Notes under the pieces: generated by a model
What the model saw: the letters and a program-made list of their open reading frames with translations, nothing else
Told to the model about the DNA's origin: nothing
Databases searched by the model: none
Shown here: piece after piece, positions 1-6,996 of the stretch
Numbering within the stretch: position 1 is the first letter of the stretch
How the letters are laid out: the number at the start of each line of letters is the position of its first letter
Translations under genes and position numbers: made by a program
Assembly: GCA_900544885.1 (NCBI GenBank)
Contig: UQWU01000031.1
Coordinates: 1-20,136 of the forward strand
Length of the DNA: 20,136 nucleotides
Direction of reading: 5' to 3'
DNA from: an uncultured Phascolarctobacterium sp.
GTDB taxonomy: Bacteria; Bacillota; Negativicutes; Acidaminococcales; Acidaminococcaceae

Positions 1-207
1 AAACTGTTGGTAGCTGCCATAGTGATGGGTGCCTTTACTTGGCTTGTTGCTGGTTGTGAACTGTTTTGGAGTAAGAATATAGCGACGATTATAGCTTTAG
101 GTTCAGCTGTTGCTTGTTATGCATTGCTGTTGCCGCTTTTAGGTATTATTAATCGTAGCGAAATGCAGCAGCTGCCGTTAGTGAAAAAATTTTTCAAAAG
201 TAAATAA
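1..207 (+). CDS. C-terminal fragment of a SpoVB/MurJ-like polysaccharide flippase (partial at 5' end)
   Basis: Only the last 68 codons are present; the frame is open from base 1 to the TAA at 205-207. The peptide has two hydrophobic stretches separated by a few polar residues, then a short basic tail ending in KKFFKSK, as expected for the last two membrane helices of a multi-pass exporter. The sequence alone is too short for a firm family call. The assignment rests mainly on position: in many Firmicutes a SpoVB-type member of the MurJ/MATE (MOP) superfamily, which flips lipid-linked sugars across the cytoplasmic membrane, lies directly upstream of mazG, as here (31 bases). Another multi-pass membrane protein cannot be excluded. 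Confidence 0.55.
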   Translation, partial: KLLVAAIVMGAFTWLVAGCELFWSKNIATIIALGSAVACYALLLPLLGIINRSEMQQLPLVKKFFKSK

Positions 208-238
208 GTAATTGATTAACAAAGAAAGAAGGGTTATC

Positions 239-1798
239 ATGGGAACTATTACAATCGTTGGCTTAGGTCCTGGTGCTGCGGGCAATTTATCCTTAGAAAC
301 TATGGGCTTATTAAAGAATTGCCAACAGGTTATTTTGCGTACTGCGGTTCATCCTACTGTCAGTGAATTGGAAAAACAGGGTGTAGTTTTCAGCTCCTGC
401 GATGATTTATACGAAAAAGGCGATTCCTTTGAAGAAGTATATGGTAATGTTGTAGCACGTGTTATGCAGGCTGCAGAAAATGGTGATGTTGTTTATGCAG
501 TACCAGGCAGTCCGCTAGTTGCAGAAAAAACTGTAGTGATGCTGCGTGAAGCAACTAAAAAAACAGGTATTAAATTAATCATTAAACCGTCCATGAGCTT
601 TTTGGATTTAGCATATGTCGAATTAGGTATTGACCCTATTGCCGGCTTACGTATCATTGATGCACAGGATTTTGCTGCTGCTAGTGAAGCAGGTGGTTAT
701 CCTCTGATGATTACCCAGGTATACAGTAAATTAATTGCCAGTGATTTGAAAATTACCCTGATGGATGTTTTAGATGACGATTATGTTATTTACTTCCTAC
801 GCAATCTGGGCTTGCCTGATGAAGAATGCCGTCCTGTACCTTTGTTTGAATTAGATCGTCAAGCCAATATCGACCATCTGACAAGTGTATACATTCCGCC
901 TATTGGTGCAGATATTACTACTGCTAGTGTTGTAGAATTTGATGTACCTTCTATGGAGCAGGAGGAGGTTGTAGATGAAGCTGCTAGTGATGAAGAATAT
1001 GAGGATACTGCAGCTTTTGATGATATTGACATTCAGCCATTAGTGGATGTTATGCGTACCTTGCGCGAGCCGGGAGGTTGTCCATGGGATCGTGAACAGA
1101 CCTATGCATCTATCCGTCATAATATGATTGAAGAGGTATACGAATACCTGGAGGCTGTTGATGCTGATGATACAGCAGGTATGCGTGAGGAATTAGGCGA
1201 TGTGCTGATGCAGGTTGTTTTCCATGCTCGTATGGCTGAAGAAGAAGGACGTTTCGATTTGCAGGATGTTATTGATGAGGTTGTTGATAAATTAATCCGT
1301 CGTCATCCTCATGTATTTGGTGAAACTCATGTTGAAAGCAGTGACGAAGTACTGCGTAACTGGGATGCTATCAAAAAAGAAGAAAAAACTGAACGCAAGC
1401 ATATTTTAGATGGTGTTTCTCAAGGACTGCCGGCACTTCTGCGTGCTTATAAGGTGCAGAGCAAGGTTGCTAAGGTAGGCTTTGACTGGCCTGATTCCAC
1501 CGGAGTTTGGGCAAAGGTTCAGGAAGAGCTGGGTGAATTACAGGAAGCATTGGCGGATGGTAATCATGAGGCTGCTGAAGGAGAATTAGGCGATGTACTT
1601 TTTGCTGTGGTTAATTATGCCCGTCATGAAAGAATTGAACCGGAAACTGCATTAAATGGTACTAATAATCGCTTTATCGGCCGCTTTACCTATGTGGAAG
1701 AACAGGTAGCAAAAAGTGGTAAGAGTTGGCAGGATTTTTCTTTAGCAGAGCTAGATGAATTTTGGGAAGCAAGCAAAAAATTAGAAAAAAAAGCATAA
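239..1798 (+). CDS. mazG: MazG-type nucleoside triphosphate pyrophosphohydrolase with N-terminal tetrapyrrole-methylase-like domain (YabN type)
   Basis: Cytoplasmic house-cleaning enzyme of 519 residues, expected to hydrolyse non-canonical or excess NTPs to NMP and pyrophosphate. Residues 1 to about 230 form a tetrapyrrole (corrin/porphyrin) methylase-like domain with the loop GLGPG at 8-12; in YabN proteins its own substrate is unknown. An acidic linker (about 235-265) leads to two MazG repeats. The first carries the metal-binding pattern E298, E299, E302 with E317, E318 and D321 (EELGD), preceded by GGCPWDREQT. The second, degenerate-looking repeat contains EELGELQEAL and GELGDVLFAVVNYAR. 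ATG 239 was chosen over the in-frame TTG at 212 because AAGAAGGG lies just upstream and the conserved domain starts at TIVGLG. It is probably cotranscribed with the flippase gene. Confidence 0.95.
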   Translation: MGTITIVGLGPGAAGNLSLETMGLLKNCQQVILRTAVHPTVSELEKQGVVFSSCDDLYEKGDSFEEVYGNVVARVMQAAENGDVVYAVPGSPLVAEKTVVMLREATKKTGIKLIIKPSMSFLDLAYVELGIDPIAGLRIIDAQDFAAASEAGGYPLMITQVYSKLIASDLKITLMDVLDDDYVIYFLRNLGLPDEECRPVPLFELDRQANIDHLTSVYIPPIGADITTASVVEFDVPSMEQEEVVDEAASDEEYEDTAAFDDIDIQPLVDVMRTLREPGGCPWDREQTYASIRHNMIEEVYEYLEAVDADDTAGMREELGDVLMQVVFHARMAEEEGRFDLQDVIDEVVDKLIRRHPHVFGETHVESSDEVLRNWDAIKKEEKTERKHILDGVSQGLPALLRAYKVQSKVAKVGFDWPDSTGVWAKVQEELGELQEALADGNHEAAEGELGDVLFAVVNYARHERIEPETALNGTNNRFIGRFTYVEEQVAKSGKSWQDFSLAELDEFWEASKKLEKKA

Positions 1799-1867
1799 TT
1801 TAATGCAGAAAAATAAATATTTTTTGCACAAAAGAACCTAAATAGGCAATAAATTTTCTAAAAAAGC

Positions 1868-1896
1868 TTGCAGTAAACGCGTTGAGAGTGTACAAT
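1868..1896 (+). promoter_or_regulatory. Sigma-A promoter of the HU gene
   Basis: TTGCAG at 1868-1873 and TACAAT at 1891-1896 are separated by 17 bases, a near-ideal vegetative promoter. Transcription would begin near 1903, giving a leader of about 73 bases. The preceding 1799-1867 stretch is AT-rich and holds no gene; it contains only a weak AT-rich inverted repeat (1804-1828). Confidence 0.75.
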
Positions 1897-1900
1897 ACTA

Positions 1901-1928
1901 TTGCTAGCAAGCGGAGCCGAGGGCTCTG
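1901..1928 (+). promoter_or_regulatory. Palindrome and hairpin at the HU transcription start
   Basis: A perfect 10-base palindrome, TTGCTAGCAA (1901-1910), lies where transcription should start. It is followed at once by a small hairpin: GAGCC (1914-1918), loop GAG, GGCTC (1922-1926), extended by a G-U and a C-G pair. These could be an operator and a leader structure for HU control. No known binding-site consensus is recognised, so the role is open. Confidence 0.35.
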
Positions 1929-1975
1929 AGTGCCTTATAGAATGTGCGAATCAAGATTTTAAGGAGGAAGTTTTA

Positions 1976-2254
1976 ATGAACAAAACCGAGTTAATCGCTG
2001 CTGTTGCTGATAAAGCAGGCTTAACCAAAAAAGATGTAGAAAAGGCAATCACTGCTACTCTGGAAACCATTAAAGAGGAAGTAGCTACCGGTGGTAAAGT
2101 ACAAGTAGTAGGCTTTGGTACTTTCGAAGCACGTAGCCGCAAAGAACGCATTGGTAAAAACCCGCAAACCAAGGAAGAAGTTATCATTCCTGCTGCGACC
2201 GTTCCCGCATTCAAAGCTGGTAAAGCTTTTAAAGAAATCGTAAACGCAAAATAA
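1976..2254 (+). CDS. hup: HU-family DNA-binding protein
   Basis: A 92-residue histone-like nucleoid protein, expected to bind and bend DNA as a dimer. It has the full HU length: an N-terminal helical dimerisation part (MNKTELIAAVADKAG), the GFGTFEARSRKER strand segment, and the arm with the DNA-intercalating proline region GKNPQTKEEV, ending in the typical AFKAGKAFKE helix. ATG 1976 is fixed by a perfect AAGGAGG at 1961-1967; the 25-codon upstream open extension covers the leader hairpin and is not HU-like. The gene has its own promoter and its own terminator, so it can be expressed at a high level independently of mazG. In many Clostridia HU is found at this same place after mazG. Confidence 0.97.
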   Translation: MNKTELIAAVADKAGLTKKDVEKAITATLETIKEEVATGGKVQVVGFGTFEARSRKERIGKNPQTKEEVIIPAATVPAFKAGKAFKEIVNAK

Positions 2255-2265
2255 TTTGTGTTGAA

Positions 2266-2297
2266 ATGCCCGGCTTTGAAAGTCGGGCATTCTGTTT
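2266..2297 (+). terminator. Intrinsic terminator after HU
   Basis: ATGCCCGGCT (2266-2275) pairs with AGTCGGGCAT (2281-2290) through a 10-pair stem with one G-U and a TTGAA loop, followed by TCTGTTTTT. A strong rho-independent terminator. Confidence 0.9.
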
Positions 2298-2324
2298 TTA
2301 CTGTACCATTAAGGAGGTAAGCTT

Positions 2325-2615
2325 ATGGCAAGACGCAGAAGAAAAAAGAATACGGGGTTTAAGTTCTTTATGCTTCTGTTGATTGCAGTATGCTTGGTCG
2401 TTCTTGGAAGACAGGAATACAGAATTTACCAAGTACATAAAGAACAAACCGCTACTCAGGCGCGTATCGATAAATTAAAACAAGAAAAAGCAGCCCTGGA
2501 AAAAGAACGCAGACTATTGGATGATCCTGCCTATATTGAAAAACTGGCACGTGAGGATTATAATATGGTCGGCAAAAACGAGGTGCCGCTATTTATTGTC
2601 GATGATAAAAAATAG
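2325..2615 (+). CDS. divIC: DivIC/FtsB-family septum formation initiator
   Basis: A 96-residue bitopic membrane protein of the cell division machinery. It shows a very basic cytoplasmic N-terminus (MARRRRKK), one membrane helix at about residues 13-30, a coiled coil at about 37-66 rich in Lys, Glu and Leu, and the conserved tail DPAYIEKLAREDYNMV that identifies the DivIC/FtsB family. In the divisome it pairs with FtsL and links to FtsQ/DivIB. AAGGAGG at 2311-2317 fixes the start. In spore-forming relatives yabP and yabQ lie between the mazG region and this gene; here only an HU terminator and 34 bases intervene. No separate promoter is obvious, so expression may depend on readthrough of the HU terminator or on a weak promoter not recognised. 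Confidence 0.88.
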   Translation: MARRRRKKNTGFKFFMLLLIAVCLVVLGRQEYRIYQVHKEQTATQARIDKLKQEKAALEKERRLLDDPAYIEKLAREDYNMVGKNEVPLFIVDDKK

Positions 2616-2616
2616 G

Positions 2617-2652
2617 GCAGAACAAAACTTAAAAATTTTGTTCTGCTTTTTT
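2617..2652 (+). terminator. Intrinsic terminator after divIC
   Basis: GCAGAACAAAA (2617-2627) pairs with TTTTGTTCTGC (2636-2646) in an 11-pair stem with an 8-base loop, followed by six T. It begins two bases after the divIC stop codon. Confidence 0.9.
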
Positions 2653-2654
2653 GG

Positions 2655-2684
2655 TTGACATTGCTAATTTTTAAAGAGTATAAT
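2655..2684 (+). promoter_or_regulatory. Sigma-A promoter of the yabR-tilS-hpt unit
   Basis: A consensus TTGACA (2655-2660) and consensus TATAAT (2679-2684) are spaced by 18 bases, immediately after the divIC terminator. It should start transcription near 2691, about 35 bases before the yabR start codon. Confidence 0.85.
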
Positions 2685-2725
2685 ACAATGGTATCAAAGA
2701 ATTTTTAAGGGGGATTTTTTTCTCG

Positions 2726-3175
2726 ATGTCACTTGAAGTAGGTGCAATTGTAGAAGGTGAAGTTACAGGCATTACCAATTTTGGCGCTTTCGTCCAATTA
2801 CCTGAAGGTAAAGTAGGCTTGATTCACATTTCTGAAGTTTCTAATGTTTATGTAAAAGATGTGCATGACTTTTTAAAAGAGCATGATAAGGTTAAAGTAA
2901 AGGTGCTTTCCATCGATGAACGTGGCAAAATCGGTTTGTCTATCAAACAACTGACTCCGCCTCCGGCAGCACCTGCACAAAAACCGCAACGTCCGCAAAA
3001 TGAAAATCGCGAACGTCGAGGCGGTATGCGTCAGCAAAACCAAAGAACCATGCCGACTCTCTCTTTTGAGGACAAATTATCTAAATTCTTAAAAGACAGC
3101 GATGATCGCATGTTGGATTTAAAACGCAATACTGAATCTAAACGCGGTGGTCGTGGTGCCAGACGTGAAAGATAA
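2726..3175 (+). CDS. yabR: S1-domain RNA-binding protein (YabR-like)
   Basis: A 149-residue cytoplasmic protein. Residues 1-75 are a single S1 (OB-fold) domain with the family features GAIVEGEVTGITNFGAFVQL, GLIHISEVS and the closing RGKIGLSIKQL. The rest is a low-complexity linker of Pro, Gln and Arg (about 76-110), a short LSFEDKLSKFLKDSDDRM segment, and a basic Arg/Gly tail, a layout suited to RNA or ribosome contact. B. subtilis YabR has the same architecture and genomic place, and its exact role is not settled. The ribosome site AAGGGGG (2707-2713) is 12 bases from the ATG, longer than usual. tilS follows after 57 bases containing a hairpin. Confidence 0.9.
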   Translation: MSLEVGAIVEGEVTGITNFGAFVQLPEGKVGLIHISEVSNVYVKDVHDFLKEHDKVKVKVLSIDERGKIGLSIKQLTPPPAAPAQKPQRPQNENRERRGGMRQQNQRTMPTLSFEDKLSKFLKDSDDRMLDLKRNTESKRGGRGARRER

Positions 3176-3187
3176 TTAATGGCAGAT

Positions 3188-3213
3188 AAAGGGCACTCGG
3201 CAGAGTGTCCTTT
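3188..3213 (+). other. Strong hairpin between yabR and tilS (weak terminator or processing site)
   Basis: AAAGGGCACTC (3188-3198) pairs with GAGTGTCCTTT (3203-3213) in an 11-pair stem with one G-U and a GGCA loop. Only TTTGTT follows, so it is a poor terminator by itself. It lies in the yabR-tilS gap and could reduce expression of tilS and hpt or protect the yabR message end. Confidence 0.6.
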
Positions 3214-3232
3214 GTTGCGTACAGGAGTGCTT

Positions 3233-4216
3233 ATGCAGATAGAACCGATTGTTTTTCAAGTACAAAAGAAGCTGCGGCAGATACTGCAGCCTGAGCAAAG
3301 TTATCTTTTGGCGGTGAGTGGCGGTTCTGACAGCATGGCTTTGGCACATGCCTGTGCCTGTTTACAGCAGCAGGGCTTTGCAAGGTTTTACGTTTGCCAT
3401 GTTGAACATGGACTGCGTGGTGAAGAAGCCTTGAGGGATATGCGTCAAGTACAGGAATTTTGCCGTAAGCAAAATTTAGTCTGTATTGTTGAGCACGTGG
3501 ATGTAAATTCCTATGTTCAGGAGAAGCATTTATCTATAGAGGATGCTGCCCGTAAGCTGCGGTATCGTGCTTTAAGAAAGTATCAGTCTGACTATGCTTG
3601 TGCTGCCATTGTAACAGCCCATAATCTTAATGACCAGGCCGAAACAGTACTAATTAGGCTTTTGCGTGGTGCAGGACCTCAGGGCTTAGGTGGTATGTTG
3701 CAGCAGGGTGGTATGGCTTTAAGGCCTTTGTTAAGCTTTTCCCATAGTGATTTAGAAAAATATTGCCAGGTAGAGCAGCTTGCTTATTGCCATGACAGTA
3801 CTAATGATGATTTAGAATATACACGTAATCGTGTGCGACATGAATTATTACCCTATCTGGAAAATAAATTTAATCCGGAAATCAAACAGGCCCTTGTGCG
3901 TCTGACGCAATTATTGCAGGAGGATGAGGCTTATTTTTCGGAGGTAGTGCAGAATTCGTGGTCGGAGGCCTGTATTGCTGAGAGCAAGAACGAAATACGC
4001 CTTAATGGGCGCGTTTTGCAGCGTTACAGCGCTGCTATACGTAAACGCATATTACGAGTCGCGTATTTTACTTTGACGCAGCAGCAGCTTGATTACGAGC
4101 GTACACAGGCTTTAGATAAATTGTGTATAACGGCGGCCGGAGGTAAGCAGGTACAGCTTCCGCATGGTATTATTGCCGTTTATAATAAAAAACAGGTTAT
4201 TTTAACCGCAAAATAA
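3233..4216 (+). CDS. tilS: tRNA(Ile)-lysidine synthetase, short form
   Basis: Enzyme of 327 residues that joins lysine to cytidine 34 of the CAU-anticodon tRNA(Ile) using ATP, making lysidine so that the tRNA reads AUA. The PP-loop ATP site SGGSDS is at residues 29-34, followed by the family segments HVEHGLRGEEA, LSIEDAARKLRYRAL and TAHNLNDQAETVL. Length is well below that of B. subtilis or E. coli TilS (over 430), and the separate C-terminal TilS_C domain appears to be missing, as in naturally short forms. ATG 3233 is preferred to an in-frame ATG at 3179 because AGGAG lies at 3223-3227 and the 18 extra codons would cover the hairpin. The hpt gene follows after 21 bases. Confidence 0.93.
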   Translation: MQIEPIVFQVQKKLRQILQPEQSYLLAVSGGSDSMALAHACACLQQQGFARFYVCHVEHGLRGEEALRDMRQVQEFCRKQNLVCIVEHVDVNSYVQEKHLSIEDAARKLRYRALRKYQSDYACAAIVTAHNLNDQAETVLIRLLRGAGPQGLGGMLQQGGMALRPLLSFSHSDLEKYCQVEQLAYCHDSTNDDLEYTRNRVRHELLPYLENKFNPEIKQALVRLTQLLQEDEAYFSEVVQNSWSEACIAESKNEIRLNGRVLQRYSAAIRKRILRVAYFTLTQQQLDYERTQALDKLCITAAGGKQVQLPHGIIAVYNKKQVILTAK

Positions 4217-4237
4217 TTTTTAAAGGAGCTTTTTATT

Positions 4238-4780
4238 ATGCATGACGATATTAAAACAGTTTTATTAACTAAAGAACAAATTGAAGCCCGCGTAAAAGAA
4301 ATGGGTGCACAAATTACCGAAGAATACAAGGATAAAGATTTGGTAGTGATCGTACTGCTGAAGGGTGCTGCTTGGTTTGCTACCGACTTGACCCGTGCTA
4401 TTGATATGCCTTTGCGTATTGACTTCATGGTTGCTTCTTCCTACGGCAACGGTACTACCACTAGCGGTAACGTTAAAGTAAAACTGGATATCAGTGAAGA
4501 TATTAAAGGTAAAGATGTTCTGCTGATTGATGATATTATTGACAGCGGTCTTACCTTCGCTGCTATCAGCGATTTGCTGCGTCAATCTAAACCTGCTACT
4601 CTGAAAACCGTTGCATTGTGCGATAAAGCTGAACGTCGTATTAATGGCTTAAAGGCTGATTATGTAGGTTTCCAAATTCCGGATGAATTTGTTGTCGGCT
4701 ATGGCTTAGATTATGCTGGCGATTATCGCAACCTGCCTTACATCGGTGTTCTGAAACCTTCTGTTTATGCTAGAAAATAA
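4238..4780 (+). CDS. hpt: Hypoxanthine (guanine) phosphoribosyltransferase
   Basis: A 180-residue purine salvage enzyme that converts hypoxanthine or guanine plus PRPP to IMP or GMP in the cytoplasm. The PRPP-binding signature VLLIDDIIDSGLT is at residues 94-106 with the acidic pair D98/D99. The upstream flexible-loop region SSYGNGTTTSGNVKV and the base-recognition segment KADYVGFQIPDEFVVGYGLDYAGDYRNLPYIGVL near the C-terminus are both typical of bacterial HPRT. AAAGGAG at 4222-4228 supports the start. The tilS-hpt-ftsH order is conserved in Firmicutes; in B. subtilis TilS and HprT are reported to interact and to activate ftsH transcription. Confidence 0.97.
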   Translation: MHDDIKTVLLTKEQIEARVKEMGAQITEEYKDKDLVVIVLLKGAAWFATDLTRAIDMPLRIDFMVASSYGNGTTTSGNVKVKLDISEDIKGKDVLLIDDIIDSGLTFAAISDLLRQSKPATLKTVALCDKAERRINGLKADYVGFQIPDEFVVGYGLDYAGDYRNLPYIGVLKPSVYARK

Positions 4781-4783
4781 ATA

Positions 4784-4819
4784 AAAGTAGTTGCTACTTT
4801 ATCTTGCCTATAATATAAT
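4784..4819 (+). promoter_or_regulatory. ftsH promoter with inverted repeat over the -35 box
   Basis: TTGCTA (4791-4796) and TATAAT (4814-4819) are spaced by 17 bases; a second overlapping TATAAT is at 4809-4814. The inverted repeat AAAGTAG-TTG-CTACTTT (4784-4800) has its loop and right arm on the -35 element, so it could be an operator. It could also be read as a weak hpt terminator. Start of transcription is expected near 4826. Confidence 0.7.
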
Positions 4820-4857
4820 AGGTTCTAGTATACATTAAGTGGAAGGAGGATACGTGC

Positions 4858-6780
4858 TTGAATAAATTTTTTAAGAACGTACTTTTTTATCTGCTGATAA
4901 TTATGGTAATTATCTGGATGTTTGATACTTATAACGAGAAAGAAGCAAAACCTGCTGATATTAGCTATACTAGTTTCATGCAGCATGTGCAGTCTGATGA
5001 TATTAAACAAGTAAAGATAGTTGATAATGTTATCAGTGGTAAACTGAAAGATGGCAAAGACTTCTCTACTGTTGCTCCTAATGACACTAAGCTTGTAGAA
5101 AAGCTCGAAGCTAAGAACGTAGATATCAAAGCGGAACTGCCGCCTCAACCGCCCTGGTGGATGAGCATTTTAAGCAGTGTACTGCCGATTTTGATTATCG
5201 TAGGCTTATGGTTTATGCTGATGAACCAAGGTGGTGCTGGCGGCGGTAAAGTAATGAACTTTGGTAAAAGCCGTGCACGCCGTTATGATGAGGACAAACT
5301 GAAGATTACTTTTAAAGATGTTGCCGGTGCTGAAGAAGCTAAGCAGGAGTTGGAAGAAGTAGTCGAATTCTTAAAGAGTCCGCAAAAATACAATGAGCTG
5401 GGTGCGAAAATTCCTAAAGGCGTATTGCTGTATGGCCCTCCGGGGACTGGTAAAACGCTGCTTGCTAAGGCTGTTGCCGGTGAAGCTGGTGTACCGTTCT
5501 TTAGTATTTCCGGTTCCGACTTCGTAGAAATGTTTGTCGGTGTCGGTGCATCCCGTGTACGTGATTTGTTTGACCAAGCAAAGAAAAATGCTCCGTGCAT
5601 TATCTTCATCGATGAAATCGATGCTGTCGGCCGTCAACGTGGTGCCGGCTTAGGCGGTGGTCATGATGAACGCGAACAAACTCTGAATCAGTTGTTAGTA
5701 GAAATGGATGGTTTCAGTGCTAACGAAGGCATCATTATGATTGCTGCTACTAACCGTCCTGATATTCTGGATCCTGCATTATTACGTCCCGGTCGTTTTG
5801 ACCGCCAAATTGTAGTAGATCGTCCGGATATTAAAGGTCGTACTGAAATCCTGAAAGTTCATGTTAAAGGCAAGCCTGTAGGACAGGATGTTTCTTTGGA
5901 CGTTATCGCTCAACGTACTCCTGGCTTTACCGGTGCTGATTTGTCTAATTTGGTTAATGAAGCAGCTCTTTTGACTGCTCGTCGTGACAAAAAGGTTATC
6001 AATATGCCGGAAATGGAAGAGGCTGCAGAACGTGTTATCATGGGACCGGAACGTAAGAGCCGTGTTATCAGTGATAAAGAAAAACGTCTGACTGCTTATC
6101 ACGAAGGTGGTCATACTATCGTTGGCATGCTCCTGGAGCATACTGACCCTGTGCATAAGGTTACTATTATTCCTCGTGGTCGTGCCGGTGGTTACACCTT
6201 GAGCCTGCCTAAGGAAGATAAATACTATGCAACACGTAGTGAAATGCTTGATGAACTGAAAGTTCTTCTTGGTGGTCGTGTTGCGGAAGCATTAGTGTTG
6301 AAAGAAATTTCCAGCGGTGCAAGTAATGACTTGCAACGTGCAACTCAACTGGCACGTCAGATGATCTGCGAATATGGCATGAGTGAAAATATTGGTCCTG
6401 TAACTTTTGGTCATCACAATAACCAAGTTTTCTTAGGCCGTGATATTGCTCGCGAAAAAGATTATAGTGAGGAAGTAGCTGCTGAAATCGATAAGGAAGT
6501 ACGTTCTTTTATGGAAGACGCCTATGCTGCTACTGAAAAACTGCTGAGTGAAAATATTGATAAACTCCATGTTATTGCACAAGCTTTGATGGAAAAAGAA
6601 ACTTTGGATGAGGAAGAAATCAACCAATTAGTAAAATACGGTCATATTCTTTCTGCTGAAGAAAAGCTTGCTGTAGTACAACAAGCTGTTATTGATGAAG
6701 AAGAACAGCTTGCTGTTGCTGAAAAAGACACTCAACCGGCTATAGAAGAGCCTGCTGCAACCGATAAACCGCAGCAATAA
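4858..6780 (+). CDS. ftsH: ATP-dependent zinc metalloprotease FtsH
   Basis: A 640-residue membrane-anchored AAA+ protease that degrades misfolded and regulatory proteins as a hexamer at the cytoplasmic membrane. It has a first membrane helix at about 6-22, an extracytoplasmic segment, a second helix at about 102-122, Walker A GPPGTGKT at 193-200, Walker B IIFIDEID around 248-254, the second region of homology with ATNRPDILDPALLRPGRFD, and the zinc site HEGGH at 415-419 with the third ligand expected at D491 (SGASNDLQRAT). The tail after about 600 is acidic and low in complexity. The start is an unusual TTG at 4858: AAGGAGG (4843-4849) is 8 bases upstream, and the nearby GTG at 4854 is in another frame and stops at once. 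It has its own promoter and terminator. Confidence 0.97.
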   Translation: MNKFFKNVLFYLLIIMVIIWMFDTYNEKEAKPADISYTSFMQHVQSDDIKQVKIVDNVISGKLKDGKDFSTVAPNDTKLVEKLEAKNVDIKAELPPQPPWWMSILSSVLPILIIVGLWFMLMNQGGAGGGKVMNFGKSRARRYDEDKLKITFKDVAGAEEAKQELEEVVEFLKSPQKYNELGAKIPKGVLLYGPPGTGKTLLAKAVAGEAGVPFFSISGSDFVEMFVGVGASRVRDLFDQAKKNAPCIIFIDEIDAVGRQRGAGLGGGHDEREQTLNQLLVEMDGFSANEGIIMIAATNRPDILDPALLRPGRFDRQIVVDRPDIKGRTEILKVHVKGKPVGQDVSLDVIAQRTPGFTGADLSNLVNEAALLTARRDKKVINMPEMEEAAERVIMGPERKSRVISDKEKRLTAYHEGGHTIVGMLLEHTDPVHKVTIIPRGRAGGYTLSLPKEDKYYATRSEMLDELKVLLGGRVAEALVLKEISSGASNDLQRATQLARQMICEYGMSENIGPVTFGHHNNQVFLGRDIAREKDYSEEVAAEIDKEVRSFMEDAYAATEKLLSENIDKLHVIAQALMEKETLDEEEINQLVKYGHILSAEEKLAVVQQAVIDEEEQLAVAEKDTQPAIEEPAATDKPQQ

Positions 6781-6793
6781 ACATTATAATTTC

Positions 6794-6830
6794 AAAAATC
6801 CGTGGTCTGTAGAGGCCACGGATTTTTTCT
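6794..6830 (+). terminator. Intrinsic terminator after ftsH
   Basis: A stem of about 15 pairs joins 6794-6808 to 6813-6827, with CCGTGG (6800-6805) against CCACGG (6816-6821) at its core, a GTAG loop and a run of six T. Confidence 0.93.
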
Positions 6831-6936
6831 ATATTTCTAGATCGGAAAACGCAGAAAAAATTTTTAAGAAAAATACTAATTTTTTTCTTAATTTTTATAG
6901 CATTTTTGGGAGTTTTGTAGTAAACTTTTAACACGA

Positions 6937-6985
6937 GTTATTTTGATTGAATAACAGAAAAAAATTTAAATCAAGAAGGGTTGTG
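6937..6985 (+). promoter_or_regulatory. Leader of the amino acid permease gene with an inverted repeat; promoter not clear
   Basis: The 166 bases between the ftsH terminator and the permease start are very AT-rich and no convincing -35/-10 pair could be fixed. GTTATT (6937-6942) and AATAAC (6950-6955) form an inverted repeat with a 7-base centre, a shape suited to a regulator. A ribosome site AGAAGGG (6974-6980) follows, but it is far from the permease ATG. The assignment as a control region is inference. Confidence 0.3.
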
Positions 6986-6996
6986 TTATTAAGGCC

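Noticed and set aside
1804..1828. AT-rich inverted repeat after mazG as a terminator
   Set aside because: The stem is mostly A-T with a 7-base loop and no T run after it, so it is too weak to call.
1901..1975. N-terminal extension of HU by 25 codons
   Set aside because: It would begin at the transcription start and cover the leader hairpin; the Shine-Dalgarno AAGGAGG and family alignment both place the start at 1976.
3179..3232. Earlier in-frame ATG for tilS at 3179
   Set aside because: No good ribosome site, extra residues do not match TilS, and the segment forms a hairpin; ATG 3233 has AGGAG at the right distance.
6100..6114. FtsH zinc motif reads HEGGH instead of the more familiar HEAGH
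   Set aside because: HEGGH also occurs in B. subtilis FtsH as I recall it and fits the HExxH pattern, so it is not an anomaly.
5782..6156. Open frame of 124 codons on the minus strand inside ftsH, and similar antisense frames elsewhere
   Set aside because: They lie opposite strongly conserved genes, lack ribosome sites and show no family features; they follow from codon bias of the real genes.
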